Source: Treponema sp. OMZ 787 (lineage in GTDB: Bacteria > Spirochaetota > Spirochaetia > Treponematales > Treponemataceae). Taken from it: a DNA stretch of 64,000 nt. This document shows positions 18,422 to 27,070 of the stretch, in pieces. The position numbers and the translations under genes were made by a program. Each line of letters starts with the position of its first letter. Within the stretch, counting starts at the first letter, position 1. Below the pieces are notes generated by a model. That model did not search any database. It had not been told where the DNA came from and worked only from the letters and a program-made list of their open reading frames with translations. The stretch spans positions 1,426,001-1,490,000 of the forward strand of contig NZ_CP051198.1 of assembly GCF_024181225.1 (NCBI RefSeq), read 5' to 3'.

Positions 18422-19621
18422 TTATTCTCCTTCCTTGGTTGTTAGTTTAATTGTTCCGAAACTTGTGTTGATTTTTATATTTGTGTTTGCTGATTTACTT
18501 CCGAGATTTATTCTGTCGCCTCTTTTTTCTACATTTTCTCCGTTTAGTTTTATTCTGCCTTGGTTGGAAGAAATACTTATATCGTAACTTTCTATTCCAT
18601 TCGGTAAATTAAGATCTACCGGCCCTATGGCAGAATTGATTTTAGCATAGCCGTGTAAATTGCCTTGGAAAATTATACTTCCTGCTCCAGTGTTCAAAAT
18701 AGTTTCTGAATTAAAATTACACTTTCGGAATCTATTTGTTCCGGCCCCGGTATTGAAGTTTACTCTGTCTGCGTTTACTTCATTTGCCGTTATATTTCCG
18801 GCTCCGGAATTTGCCTTGATGTAAGAGCTTTCTATTTTTATAAAATCAATTGCTCCGGCTCCTGTTGATGCAGAAATATTATCCGATTTTATGTTTTCGA
18901 ATTTTATATAACCTGCCGAAGAAGAAAGCTTCATACTTTCAATCTCAGCATCTTTCATCTTTATAGCTCCGGCAGAAGTGTTAAAGTCTATTTTTTTGTG
19001 TAAACTTCCTTTTACCGAAAAATTTCCGCAAGTTGTGTATCCTTCAATAATTTCGATATTTACATCTTCTATTTTTAAAGAACCCATTTGGGAATTAAAT
19101 TCGAGTTTTACAAGATTTGTGTTTTTGGGAATGTTTATCGAGATTTCTCTGTTTGCTGCATTAAAAGAGGTATTGATGTTAAAGTTTTCCAAAAATGAAG
19201 CAAAACCTTTTTTACTGAAAAAGAAAACGGGTTTTTCTTTTATTATAAGTTTTCCGTTTTCAATCTTTGCCGAAAAATCATCATCTGCAATATTTTGAGT
19301 TGTGTACTCAATCTTTTCCTCTTGAGTGCCCCTTATCAAAACGCTTGCAGCCGTTATGTTTAAGATAATTTCGGAAATGCTGTCATCTTGAGAAAATTGT
19401 TGAGAAACAACTTGATTATTTTCTCCTTTGTATGATGCCTTATGAAAATCGATAATTTCTTCTGCGAGCTTTTTCGGAGAGCCGAGTTCTTCAATTGCAG
19501 CTTCTTCGTTTTCGGCATCTTCAAAATATTCTTCATAAAATTCGATCGTATTTTTTCTATCTTCAGGTTTTAAAACCGAAAGGTAAGAGTTAAGTTCGGT
19601 TAAAAATTGATCCTTTGTCAT
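18422..19621 (-). CDS. HAAS-DUF4097 fusion protein
   Basis: 399 aa. Residues 1-60 are a HAAS domain (QFLTELNSYLSVLKPEDRKN, FYEEYFEDAENEE). The rest is a DUF4097 beta-repeat domain with recurrent STGAG, NSGAG and NTGAG turns (about 235-310). No membrane helix is visible, unlike its partner genes. The ATG at 19621 has AGGAG. It is 9 bp downstream of padR and is first of the structural genes in that operon. Confidence 0.78.
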   Translation of the reverse strand: MTKDQFLTELNSYLSVLKPEDRKNTIEFYEEYFEDAENEEAAIEELGSPKKLAEEIIDFHKASYKGENNQVVSQQFSQDDSISEIILNITAASVLIRGTQEEKIEYTTQNIADDDFSAKIENGKLIIKEKPVFFFSKKGFASFLENFNINTSFNAANREISINIPKNTNLVKLEFNSQMGSLKIEDVNIEIIEGYTTCGNFSVKGSLHKKIDFNTSAGAIKMKDAEIESMKLSSSAGYIKFENIKSDNISASTGAGAIDFIKIESSYIKANSGAGNITANEVNADRVNFNTGAGTNRFRKCNFNSETILNTGAGSIIFQGNLHGYAKINSAIGPVDLNLPNGIESYDISISSNQGRIKLNGENVEKRGDRINLGSKSANTNIKINTSFGTIKLTTKEGE

Positions 19622-19630
19622 CTTTTTCTC

Positions 19631-19945
19631 CTAGAGGGCAGTGCCCTTAAAAATTTTGTCTATCAAATCCTTATAGGACTTCCACTCTTCAATATAAAGT
19701 TCGTGCTGCCTCAAGCCGGCCGGCGTTATCTTGTAGTACTTACGGTTTCGCCCGTCAATCGGCTGATCATAAGTTTCCAAATACCCGCTCGTTTGTAAGC
19801 GCTTTAGGACAGGGTATAAGGTGGATTCCGATATGGGAAGAAGGCTTTTGACATCCTGCGTGAGCTTGTAGCCGTAAGAATCAGAATCTTTTAAAAGGGC
19901 TAAAACGCAGGCTTCAAGTAAACCGGTGTTTATCGAAAAAATCAT
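19631..19945 (-). CDS. PadR-family transcriptional regulator
   Basis: 104-aa winged-helix repressor of the short PadR-s2 type. The recognition pattern LLEACVLALLKDSDSYGYKL, then ISESTLYPVLKRLQTSGYLE and GRNRKYYKITPAGLRQ, is typical. AAGGAGG lies 9 bp before the start. It heads a five-gene operon (padR, HAAS-DUF4097, HAAS membrane protein, small membrane protein, DUF4097 protein) and probably represses its own promoter through the palindrome at 19973-19999. Confidence 0.9.
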   Translation of the reverse strand: MIFSINTGLLEACVLALLKDSDSYGYKLTQDVKSLLPISESTLYPVLKRLQTSGYLETYDQPIDGRNRKYYKITPAGLRQHELYIEEWKSYKDLIDKIFKGTAL

Positions 19946-19972
19946 CCCATTAACCTCCTTGGTATATGTGAT

Positions 19973-19999
19973 ATGATATAATATGTTTTATTATATCAT
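19973..19999. promoter_or_regulatory. Palindromic operator candidate upstream of padR
   Basis: Perfect 11-bp inverted repeat, ATGATATAATA at 19973-19983 and TATTATATCAT at 19989-19999, with a 5-bp spacer. It begins 28 bp upstream of the padR start. PadR proteins usually autoregulate through such dyads; binding here is inferred. Confidence 0.5.
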
Positions 20000-20009
20000 T
20001 TATGTTTAT

Positions 20010-20038
20010 ATATTATATAAAATATAATATTGTGTCAA
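20010..20038 (-). promoter_or_regulatory. Promoter candidate for the padR operon
   Basis: On the minus strand TTGACA (20038-20033) is followed after 17 bp by TAATAT (20015-20010); a TATAAT at 20017-20012 gives a 15-bp spacer. It is just upstream of the palindromic operator. Confidence 0.45.
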
Positions 20039-20066
20039 GTATAAATATAACTTTTTATCAAAAAAT

Positions 20067-20095
20067 TTGACAAATTTATGAATATATGATAGGAT
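20067..20095 (+). promoter_or_regulatory. Promoter of the antiporter-like permease
   Basis: TTGACA at 20067-20072, 17-bp spacer, TAGGAT at 20090-20095, 34 bp upstream of the ATG at 20129. It is divergent from the padR promoter. Confidence 0.55.
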
Positions 20096-20128
20096 ATTGT
20101 TATAAAGTAATTACTACGGAGTTGCTTA

Positions 20129-21421
20129 ATGATTAATCCCTTAATCCTGTCTGTTGTTGTTATGACTGTTCTCTGCTTGCTTCATGTAAATCTTTTGGTT
20201 TCGATTGTCCTAGCAGCAATTTTGGGCGGCCTTGTAGGAGGCTTGGGGCTTTCAGGAACAATGGAAGCCATGGTTTTGGGTATGGGAGATAATTCGGAAA
20301 TAGTTCTTTCTTATGTTTTATTGGGGCTTATCGCTGCGGCAATTAACGAAACTCATCTTGTAGATTTTGTTGCCGTAAAAGCTTATAAAAATTTAAGAGG
20401 CAAGAAGTTTTTGCTTTTGTTTTTACTTACCTTTGTCGGAATTATATCTGAAACTGTAGCTCCTATACATATTTCTTGGATTCCTCTGGTTGTTCCATTC
20501 CTTTTGGTTATCATGAACAGTATGAAGCTCGATAGACGGGCGGTAGCCTGTAGTTTAACATTTTCATTAAAGTGGCCTTATTTGATTTTTCCCATAGGAT
20601 TCGGCTTGGTTTTTCATACGATTATAGCAAGAGCCATGGCTCAAAACGGTCTTGAATTTCAAATAAAAGATGTTTGGAAGTCTATGCTTGTGCCGGGAAT
20701 GGCTATGGTTGTAGGCTGGTTGATTTCGGTCTTTGTTTCTTACCGTAAACCGCGTGAATATGAGCAAGACGGCTTTGAATTCGATATGGAGTATGAAGTC
20801 AAATTTGGAAGAAAAGAATGGGCTGCTGCTATTTCAATCGTAGTTTTGGCTGTAGTTCAGATAATAACAAAATCCATGGCCTGGGGATGTATAGCAAGTA
20901 TAACCGTTTTGCTTGGAACGGCTACTGCCGATATACGGAAATCCAATGAGCGAATGAACTATAGTATGAGAATCATGGGTGCGATTGCCTTTATAATGCT
21001 TGTCGCCGGAGGTTTTTCAAAGATTATGGTTGCGACAGGCAGTATAGACTCTCTTGTGTCTCATACTGCATCCTTATTCGGAACAAATAAGCTTGCGGCA
21101 GCTTTTTTTATGCTTTTGATTGGTTTATTGATTACCATGGGGATAGGCACTTCTTTCGGCAGCGTACCGATAATTGCAACTCTTTATGTTCCTTTGGGTA
21201 TAAAATTAGGCTTTAGCCCGGCTGCTGTTGCCTGCCTTGTAGGAACAGCTGCTGCCTTGGGAGATGCAGGCTCCCCGTCATCTGATGTTACCTTGGGCCC
21301 GACCAGCGGTCTTATTACCGATCGCCAGCATAACCATATTTGGGATACCTGTGTGCCTACATTCTTACATTTTAATATCCCGCTTTTGATCGGCGGTGTA
21401 ATCGGTGCTTTAATTCTATAA
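20129..21421 (+). CDS. NhaC/YuiF-type Na+/H+ antiporter-family permease
   Basis: 430-aa integral membrane transporter with about 11-12 hydrophobic segments. It belongs to the Na+/H+ antiporter family Pfam group by its N-terminal dimerisation-type start (MINPLILSVVVMTVLCLLHVNLLVSIVLAA read in parts) and the conserved GTAAALGDAGSPSSDVTLGPTSGL (read in parts) near residue 375. The inner-repeat GIGTSFGSVPIIATLYVPL is also present. The substrate is uncertain: relatives include cation antiporters and amino-acid permeases. Ribosome-binding site GGAG 8 bp upstream. Confidence 0.8.
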   Translation: MINPLILSVVVMTVLCLLHVNLLVSIVLAAILGGLVGGLGLSGTMEAMVLGMGDNSEIVLSYVLLGLIAAAINETHLVDFVAVKAYKNLRGKKFLLLFLLTFVGIISETVAPIHISWIPLVVPFLLVIMNSMKLDRRAVACSLTFSLKWPYLIFPIGFGLVFHTIIARAMAQNGLEFQIKDVWKSMLVPGMAMVVGWLISVFVSYRKPREYEQDGFEFDMEYEVKFGRKEWAAAISIVVLAVVQIITKSMAWGCIASITVLLGTATADIRKSNERMNYSMRIMGAIAFIMLVAGGFSKIMVATGSIDSLVSHTASLFGTNKLAAAFFMLLIGLLITMGIGTSFGSVPIIATLYVPLGIKLGFSPAAVACLVGTAAALGDAGSPSSDVTLGPTSGLITDRQHNHIWDTCVPTFLHFNIPLLIGGVIGALIL

Positions 21422-21459
21422 GAATTAATTCTATAAATATTGAATTGCGGAGGTAAAAT

Positions 21460-21981
21460 ATGAAAAAAACAATTTTTATTGCTTTCTTTTTTATTTGTAT
21501 TTTGGCTATGGGCTTTTCCGAAGATCCTGTTGTAGGGTTATGGAAGAGCGTGGACGAAAAAACTAATGAAGTTACCGGAGTTTGGAACATCTATGAAAAA
21601 GATGGAAAGCTTTTTGGCGAGATGCTTGTAACAATAGGGCATGATCCTAAAGAAGCCGCCTCTTCATGCAAAGAATCATATAAAGATTTTCCTAAACCCG
21701 GAAAGGTAAATGAGATGCCCCTTGTAGGCACTCCTTTTATTTACAATCTTGTAAAAAAATCGGAGGGTTCATGGCATAAGGGGTATATTATAGATCCGGG
21801 TGACGGCAAGTATTATTATTGTAAAATAATATTTCATAAGGCTGACGGAAAAAAATATAAGTCCGATACCCTTGAAATGCGTGGTGAAATAGGCTTAGGC
21901 ATAGGCAGAAGTCAGTATTGGCTTAGAACAGACCGGGCCGAAACCGATGAATTGATCAAAACTAATACGGTTAAAGAATAA
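21460..21981 (+). CDS. DUF2147-family exported protein
   Basis: 173 aa with a signal peptide (about 1-20, ending ILAMGFS). The mature part begins EDPVVGLWKSVDEKTNEVTG, the usual start of DUF2147, in which D-P-x-G-x-W is the hallmark, and continues with GEMLV and YYYCKIIFHKADGKK. The domain is a lipocalin-like beta barrel of unknown role. GGAGG precedes the start. It ends 2 bp before nrdG, which is on the other strand. Confidence 0.8.
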   Translation: MKKTIFIAFFFICILAMGFSEDPVVGLWKSVDEKTNEVTGVWNIYEKDGKLFGEMLVTIGHDPKEAASSCKESYKDFPKPGKVNEMPLVGTPFIYNLVKKSEGSWHKGYIIDPGDGKYYYCKIIFHKADGKKYKSDTLEMRGEIGLGIGRSQYWLRTDRAETDELIKTNTVKE

Positions 21982-21983
21982 TA

Positions 21984-22727
21984 TCAGCGGAGTTCCGTGT
22001 CGGGAATTAAGCTTTTAGCAAGGGTTGTAAGGCCTTGAGCCTTAGAAAGAGGATAGGGTTCTACCGAGTTCCACTCAGGGCTTAAGCAGACTCCCGGCAC
22101 AAATTGGGCAAGCCTCCATCTTGCGTTTTTAGGCAGGATGGAGGCTATCTTTTTTATTTCTTCTTCAAATACAAGGGCGGGAGCCAGAACTGTTCTGTAT
22201 TCTGTTTCCAAATTACCGCTGTTTGATTTTAAAATATCAATTGTTTTCAAAATAGAAGCTTTTGCTTTTTCTGCAGCTTCCTTTGTGTTAGTAGCTAAAA
22301 GTTCCCCATACCTTTCGGGAGAGGTTTTTACATCAAGGGCTATCATGTCGGGTTTTAACGAATCCGAATTTATGAGATCTTCCAGCCGTCCGGGGAAAAG
22401 GCCGTTTGTGTCTATTTTTACTGCAAGGTTTAAGGCTTTTGCTCTCTCAATTAGTTCAAACAAGGCTGGAGACATTAAAGGTTCGCCTCCAGAAATTACA
22501 AGCCCTGAGATAAGGCCCTTTCTTTTTTCCAAAAACATATAAATTTCGGAAAGTTCATAATACTCATTGGCACTTTGCGTATTTCCGTTGAAAGAAGAAG
22601 GCGAGGCTAGGGCCAGCTCGGCATTATGACAATAGGGACATCTCATATTACAGCCGGGCAAAAAAACCGCCGCAGCGACGCGGCGGGGAAAATTTACTAA
22701 GCTGGTTTTTTGTAAACCTGCAAGCAT
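21984..22727 (-). CDS. nrdG: Anaerobic ribonucleotide reductase activating protein (radical SAM)
   Basis: 247-aa radical SAM enzyme of the longer NrdG/PflA-like type that generates the glycyl radical of class III ribonucleotide reductase. The Fe-S motif CxxxCxxC is seen as CNMRCPYC near residue 25, followed by GLVISGGEPLM and KIDTNGLFP. Overlap of its ATG with the upstream stop (TAATG) shows coupling to the small NrdD-like gene. Regulation by NrdR is supported by the box in the shared promoter. Confidence 0.88.
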   Translation of the reverse strand: MLAGLQKTSLVNFPRRVAAAVFLPGCNMRCPYCHNAELALASPSSFNGNTQSANEYYELSEIYMFLEKRKGLISGLVISGGEPLMSPALFELIERAKALNLAVKIDTNGLFPGRLEDLINSDSLKPDMIALDVKTSPERYGELLATNTKEAAEKAKASILKTIDILKSNSGNLETEYRTVLAPALVFEEEIKKIASILPKNARWRLAQFVPGVCLSPEWNSVEPYPLSKAQGLTTLAKSLIPDTELR

Positions 22728-23023
22728 TAGGCTATGTGTTCTTTTTTTTCTGAAATATTGCAGGAACCTGAAAAGTCAGGGGTATGATTGCTGATGGGCG
22801 GGCAATCACAGTTACATCCGGATAGAGTTTTTTCGATCCTTTCGTTTTCGGATGAGAACATAATCCTGTGGTTATATTCTTCTCTCTTGCCCTTGTTCCA
22901 GTTTCTCACTGATCTGTAATAGCCTACAATTCTGGCATAAACTTCAGTGCCTGTACCGTGAACATTTTCAAGTTCCTTTTTTACATTTTCAATTTCTGAA
23001 TTGATTTCTTCAATATTCCTCAT
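22727..23023 (-). CDS. Stand-alone NrdD C-terminal-like small protein
   Basis: 98 aa. The segment GTEVYARIVGYYRSVRNWNK (about residues 25-44) and the following GKREEY match the extreme C-terminal region of class III NrdD enzymes (xRVVGYYRPVxNWNxGKxEEF). A cysteine-rich tail CNCDCPP follows. The catalytic domain of NrdD is absent. I place the start at ATG 23023, which has GGAGG; any longer frame would run through the promoter and NrdR box. It heads an operon with nrdG. Whether it works with a separate NrdD elsewhere is unknown. Confidence 0.72.
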   Translation of the reverse strand: MRNIEEINSEIENVKKELENVHGTGTEVYARIVGYYRSVRNWNKGKREEYNHRIMFSSENERIEKTLSGCNCDCPPISNHTPDFSGSCNISEKKEHIA

Positions 23024-23049
23024 TTTATTTCCTCCCGGTTTTCGGAATA

Positions 23050-23113
23050 AACCGTTATTTAGCGTTTTATTCCTTATATTGCCTATTCTAACACTATATA
23101 TAGTGTTTGTCAA
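23050..23113 (-). promoter_or_regulatory. NrdR-box promoter of the nrd operon
   Basis: On the minus strand TTGACA (23113-23108), a 17-bp spacer and TAGAAT (23090-23085) form a near-consensus promoter. The spacer is the palindrome AACACTATATATAGTGT, which matches the NrdR box consensus. A weaker second box, AACCGTTATTTAGCGT at 23050-23065, lies 41 bp away (start to start), close to four helical turns, as expected for tandem NrdR sites. Confidence 0.8.
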
Positions 23114-23163
23114 GCAAAAAAATCTAAAATTAGAGAATTTTTTTAAGTTTTTTTTACATTGTA

Positions 23164-23204
23164 TTGACAAGAGTTAGGATTTATGTATACTATCTAGCTA
23201 GATA
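23164..23204 (+). promoter_or_regulatory. Promoter with palindromic operator ahead of the ABC operon
   Basis: TTGACA at 23164-23169, 16-bp spacer, TATACT at 23186-23191, directly followed by the perfect palindrome TATCTAGCTAGATA (23191-23204) that would cover the transcription start. The leader to the ABC gene is about 200 nt and contains a GTCAC...GTGAC hairpin (23268-23284). The regulator is unknown. Confidence 0.55.
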
Positions 23205-23401
23205 ACTCATTATATCCTTTGCGGTTAAATTAAGTGAATGACTATTTACCACTTAAAAAATGACTTTTGTCACTGGTAAAGTGACCGTAAAATATGTAAA
23301 CTTACAAAAATGTAAGGCAAAAAATTAAAATGTAAGCTCCCGTAAATGCTCGTTTTAATTTTTATAAATATAATTATGTAGAACTTGTAATGGAGGTTTG
23401 T

Positions 23402-24154
23402 ATGAATATTGTACAAGTTAAAAACTTAAAAAAGACTTATCCGTTGGGAAAAGTTTTGGTTGAAGCCGTAAAAGGCGTAGATTTTGCTATTGAGCAAGGA
23501 GAATTCGTTTCTATATCAGGGCCTTCCGGTTCGGGGAAATCTACTATTCTCAATATGATAGGTTTGATAGATACACCCTCAGGCGGAGAGCTTATCATAA
23601 ACAATGAAAGTATTTATAAAGAATCCGACTTTGCTTCTCTTTTAAAAAAGCAAAACAAAAAGGTTAAGGTTCCGAATCGGCTCGACAAAAAGATGACGGT
23701 GCTCCGGCACGAGTATTTGGGTTTTATCTTTCAATCATTTAACCTTGTACCCGTTTTAAACGTATACGAAAATATAGAGTTCCCGCTTTTGTTTGGAAGA
23801 GCAAAAGAAAGTAAAGCAAAGCAAACAGAATGGATTAACTATTTAATAGACAAAGTTGGTTTAAGCGAATGGAAGCACCATAAATCGAACGAGCTTTCAG
23901 GAGGTCAAAGACAGAGGGTTGCAATTGCAAGGGCCTTGGCTACAAAACCTCAAATAGTTTTGGCAGATGAACCTACCGCAAACCTTGATTCAAAAACGGG
24001 TATCCAGATATTGGAACTTATGAAAGAGGTAAACAGAGAACTTAAAACAACCTTTATCTTTTCGACACATGATTCAAAGATTGTAGATATGACGGACCAC
24101 CGTATTAAGATTTTGGACGGCCAAATTCTCGAAGATGTAAAGGCTTCAGCTTAA
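23402..24154 (+). CDS. ABC transporter ATP-binding subunit (LolD/MacB type)
   Basis: 250-aa ATPase with Walker A GPSGSGKST, Q-loop GFIFQSFNLVP, signature LSGGQRQRVAIARAL, Walker B IVLADEPTANLDS and H-loop FSTHD. An insertion of about 25 residues (around 78-105, Lys-rich) precedes the Q-loop. The ATG at 23402 has GGAGG; an in-frame ATG four codons upstream is less likely. Two FtsX-type permeases, a LolA-like protein and a barrel follow, spaced 15-27 bp. Confidence 0.88.
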   Translation: MNIVQVKNLKKTYPLGKVLVEAVKGVDFAIEQGEFVSISGPSGSGKSTILNMIGLIDTPSGGELIINNESIYKESDFASLLKKQNKKVKVPNRLDKKMTVLRHEYLGFIFQSFNLVPVLNVYENIEFPLLFGRAKESKAKQTEWINYLIDKVGLSEWKHHKSNELSGGQRQRVAIARALATKPQIVLADEPTANLDSKTGIQILELMKEVNRELKTTFIFSTHDSKIVDMTDHRIKILDGQILEDVKASA

Positions 24155-24169
24155 ACTTAGGAAAGTATT

Positions 24170-25690
24170 ATGAATAAGACGATTTTTAAAATGGCGGTAA
24201 AAAATCTTTTTGCAAATAAGGCAAAGATGATTATTACCTTATCGCTTATAGGAATAGGAACCTTTTTGGTTATCTTAGGTTTCGGTATCCTAAATTTTTC
24301 ATTGCAGCAAACTCAGGATGTATGTATAAGCGATTTTTCAGGCGATGTTTTAATTACCGGTAAACCTGAAAAAGACAGTATAATGGTTCAGCTTTTAGGT
24401 GTTTTTCAGACGGTAAGTGTCAGCATGGATAGACCTAAGATGCCTTATCTGGTTCCTTTTGAAAAGGTTAAGTCCAAGGTTGAAAGCCTTCCTGAAGTAA
24501 AAGGCCTTACTAATTCGGTTTTCGCAAGCGGAATGCTTAAGCCTGTTGATCTTCCCGATTCATGGGAGCCTGAGGACAAGAATAGAAGCTCTTTTCCGTA
24601 TGTACAGATTCTGGGCATTGAGCCTAAAAGCTATAAAAATCTTTTCGATACGATTAAGATTTACGAGGGAGAATTCCCTAAAGCTTCAAACGGAAAATTT
24701 GCCATGCTTCCCCGCGATAGAAAAAAGAGATTTGAAGATTACTATGGCAGAACTTTAAAGCTCGGAGACGAAATATTGATTTCTGCCTTTGCAGGAAAGG
24801 CAAGACAGCAAAAAGTTATTATAACAGGCTTTTTCGATTATGCTCATCCCGATACGGCAATAGACGGTATAGCTTACTTTGATGTAGACACAACCCGCAT
24901 TCTTGCAGATATGACACTGGGAGCGAGGACTGCAGCGGCAATTCCCGATTCTGTCGATCTAAGCCTTTCAGAAAAATCGGAAGATGAGCTTTTTTCGGAT
25001 GATTTCGATTCGGATATTATAGACACCGCTGCGAGCTCAAACACAAAGATTGATTATGAAAATCTTTTGGGAAGTACCGAGCTGCGCGATCAACTCAACC
25101 TTGCCGATAATGAGGCTTGGCATCACATAGTAATAAAGCTTAATGATTCTTCAAAAACTCAAAGTGTAATTAAAACATTAAATGATTGGTTTAAGGAAGA
25201 AGGAATAAATGCCCAAGCCTTGGACTGGAAGCTCGGAATGGCTATGTATTATGGAGCGATAGAAGGCACAAGAACTCTTTTTATCACAATGCTTGTTATT
25301 CTTTCCGTGGTAGTTTTAATCGTTATAATGAATACACTTGTTGTTGCCGTTATGCAAAGAAGTTCCGAAATCGGAACAATGAGGGCAATAGGTGCTAAAA
25401 AAGGCTTTGTAAGAAAGATATTTTTTGCGGAATCGTTTTTTATGTCATGCGTAGGAGTGCTTATAGGCTTGATTCTTGCTCTTATCGGAGCTGCCGTAGT
25501 TAATGCTTTTAATATCAGAGTCGGCGAGATCCTTGCGGCTATGTTCGGCGGAAAGCAAATAAGGGTAAGTATTTCTATCGGTTCTGCTCTTTGGACAATG
25601 GCTGCAATGCTTTTGGCCGGTCTTGCCGCAAACTGGTATCCTGTAAGGCTTGCCTTAAAGATAAGCCCTCTTGAAGCAATCAACCGTTAA
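24170..25690 (+). CDS. ABC transporter permease, FtsX/MacB-LolE type
   Basis: 506 aa with the four-helix FtsX topology: helix 1 at about 20-42, a large extracytoplasmic MacB-core domain (about 50-370, with an acidic stretch around 265-300), and three C-terminal helices (about 375-500). The FtsX motif VAVMQRSSEIGTMRAIGAKK precedes helix 3. Second gene of the operon; the unusually acidic insert in the periplasmic part distinguishes it from LolC/E. Confidence 0.85.
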   Translation: MNKTIFKMAVKNLFANKAKMIITLSLIGIGTFLVILGFGILNFSLQQTQDVCISDFSGDVLITGKPEKDSIMVQLLGVFQTVSVSMDRPKMPYLVPFEKVKSKVESLPEVKGLTNSVFASGMLKPVDLPDSWEPEDKNRSSFPYVQILGIEPKSYKNLFDTIKIYEGEFPKASNGKFAMLPRDRKKRFEDYYGRTLKLGDEILISAFAGKARQQKVIITGFFDYAHPDTAIDGIAYFDVDTTRILADMTLGARTAAAIPDSVDLSLSEKSEDELFSDDFDSDIIDTAASSNTKIDYENLLGSTELRDQLNLADNEAWHHIVIKLNDSSKTQSVIKTLNDWFKEEGINAQALDWKLGMAMYYGAIEGTRTLFITMLVILSVVVLIVIMNTLVVAVMQRSSEIGTMRAIGAKKGFVRKIFFAESFFMSCVGVLIGLILALIGAAVVNAFNIRVGEILAAMFGGKQIRVSISIGSALWTMAAMLLAGLAANWYPVRLALKISPLEAINR

Positions 25691-25708
25691 ATTAAGGAAG
25701 AATAGATT

Positions 25709-27043
25709 ATGAATATATTAAAAATAGCGTTTAGGAATTTAAACAGACAAAAAAGGCGAAGTATTCTTTTGGTTTTTGCAATAGCCTTTGCTTTCTTTGT
25801 CGTTATCTTTATGGACGGCATGACTTCCGGGGCCTTAAACAGCATGGCTGGCGAAATTTCAAAAATTGTAGGCGGTCATGTCTATATAATCGGTTCAAAA
25901 AAGGCTGCAGATAAAAATGCCGATGACTCTGCTCAAGTTTATATGAATGCCGAAGATATCGCTTTAGTAGAAAAAACCGTAAAAGAATTGGGTATCGATA
26001 CCGTGTACATCATAAAAAGAAGCCGCTCATCGGGTAAACTCATCTTTGAAGGAAAAGAAGTTACCTCTCAAATTGACGGCTGCAAATTTGATGAAGAAAA
26101 AATTTTGCATGACAGTATTCTTTTTAAAGAAGGAAGCTGGGAAGCCATGAAAAAAGAAAATGCGATTCTTCTTTCCGAATCGATAGCTCAAAGCTTAAAT
26201 GTAGGTTTACACGACATAGTTTTACTTGAAACCAAGACCTCGAAAGGACAGCTTACCGTTATTGAACTTCAAGTAGAAGGAATTGCAGTAAACCGCTCTC
26301 CGTTCGGCGGAATCACAAATTACATCAATTTTGATTATTTACAAAAAGTTACGGAGCTTGAAAAAGGAAGCATAGAAGTATATTCCCTTTTCTTAAAAAA
26401 TCCTGACATGCAGGAAGCTTATGCTCAGATGCTCGAAAAAAAGTTCGGAGAAATAGGACCGACTGCAAGCAGAGCTCTTGCAAGACAGATAAGTCCGTCG
26501 CAGCCTGCAAACAATGTGCTTAAACAGCTTGAAGAAGGAAAGTGGAAAGGAACAAAATTCGGTGTAGCGACTTTTTATGATTTTGCTCCTCAGATGGTTA
26601 CACTGATGAATACCTTAAACGGTATAAGCTTCGGAGTTTTGGTGGTTCTTTTGGTTATTACGATGATAGGTATTTCAAACACCTTTAAAATTATCGTACA
26701 TGAAAGAAGGGGTGAAGTCGGAACCATGCGCTCTTGCGGTATTATGAGAAGACACGTAAGGCATCTTTTCCTTGCAGAAGCTTCATTTTTGTCATTGTTT
26801 GGAGCCGTATGCGGTTTTGTCCTTGCGGTTATCGCAATGCAGGTTATATCCTTTATTCCTATTGCCTCGGATTCTCCCTTTTCGGTCTTCACCAAAAACG
26901 GATACTTTACATGGAACCTATCGGTACTTTTAGTTTTATTAAAGTTTGCGATAATGTTGGGTTTGACTCTGCTTACAGTAAGGGGCTCAGCTTCAAGAGC
27001 CGCTAACATGATTCCTGCCGAAGCGCTTAGGTCAGGAAAATAA
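25709..27043 (+). CDS. ABC transporter permease, FtsX/MacB-LolC type
   Basis: 444 aa with the same topology as its upstream partner: N-terminal helix (about 17-37), periplasmic core, three C-terminal helices. The FtsX motif is IIVHERRGEVGTMRSCGIMR. With the preceding gene it forms a heterodimeric permease, as LolCE do, for extraction of a lipoprotein or lipid, or for mechanotransmission. Confidence 0.85.
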   Translation: MNILKIAFRNLNRQKRRSILLVFAIAFAFFVVIFMDGMTSGALNSMAGEISKIVGGHVYIIGSKKAADKNADDSAQVYMNAEDIALVEKTVKELGIDTVYIIKRSRSSGKLIFEGKEVTSQIDGCKFDEEKILHDSILFKEGSWEAMKKENAILLSESIAQSLNVGLHDIVLLETKTSKGQLTVIELQVEGIAVNRSPFGGITNYINFDYLQKVTELEKGSIEVYSLFLKNPDMQEAYAQMLEKKFGEIGPTASRALARQISPSQPANNVLKQLEEGKWKGTKFGVATFYDFAPQMVTLMNTLNGISFGVLVVLLVITMIGISNTFKIIVHERRGEVGTMRSCGIMRRHVRHLFLAEASFLSLFGAVCGFVLAVIAMQVISFIPIASDSPFSVFTKNGYFTWNLSVLLVLLKFAIMLGLTLLTVRGSASRAANMIPAEALRSGK

Positions 27044-27070
27044 TTTAAGGAAGTTTTTATAGGAGAGTTT

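Noticed and set aside
23024-23170. A longer start for the small nrd gene at 23170
   Set aside because: That extension would translate the -35, NrdR box and -10; GGAGG and ATG at 23023 fit better.
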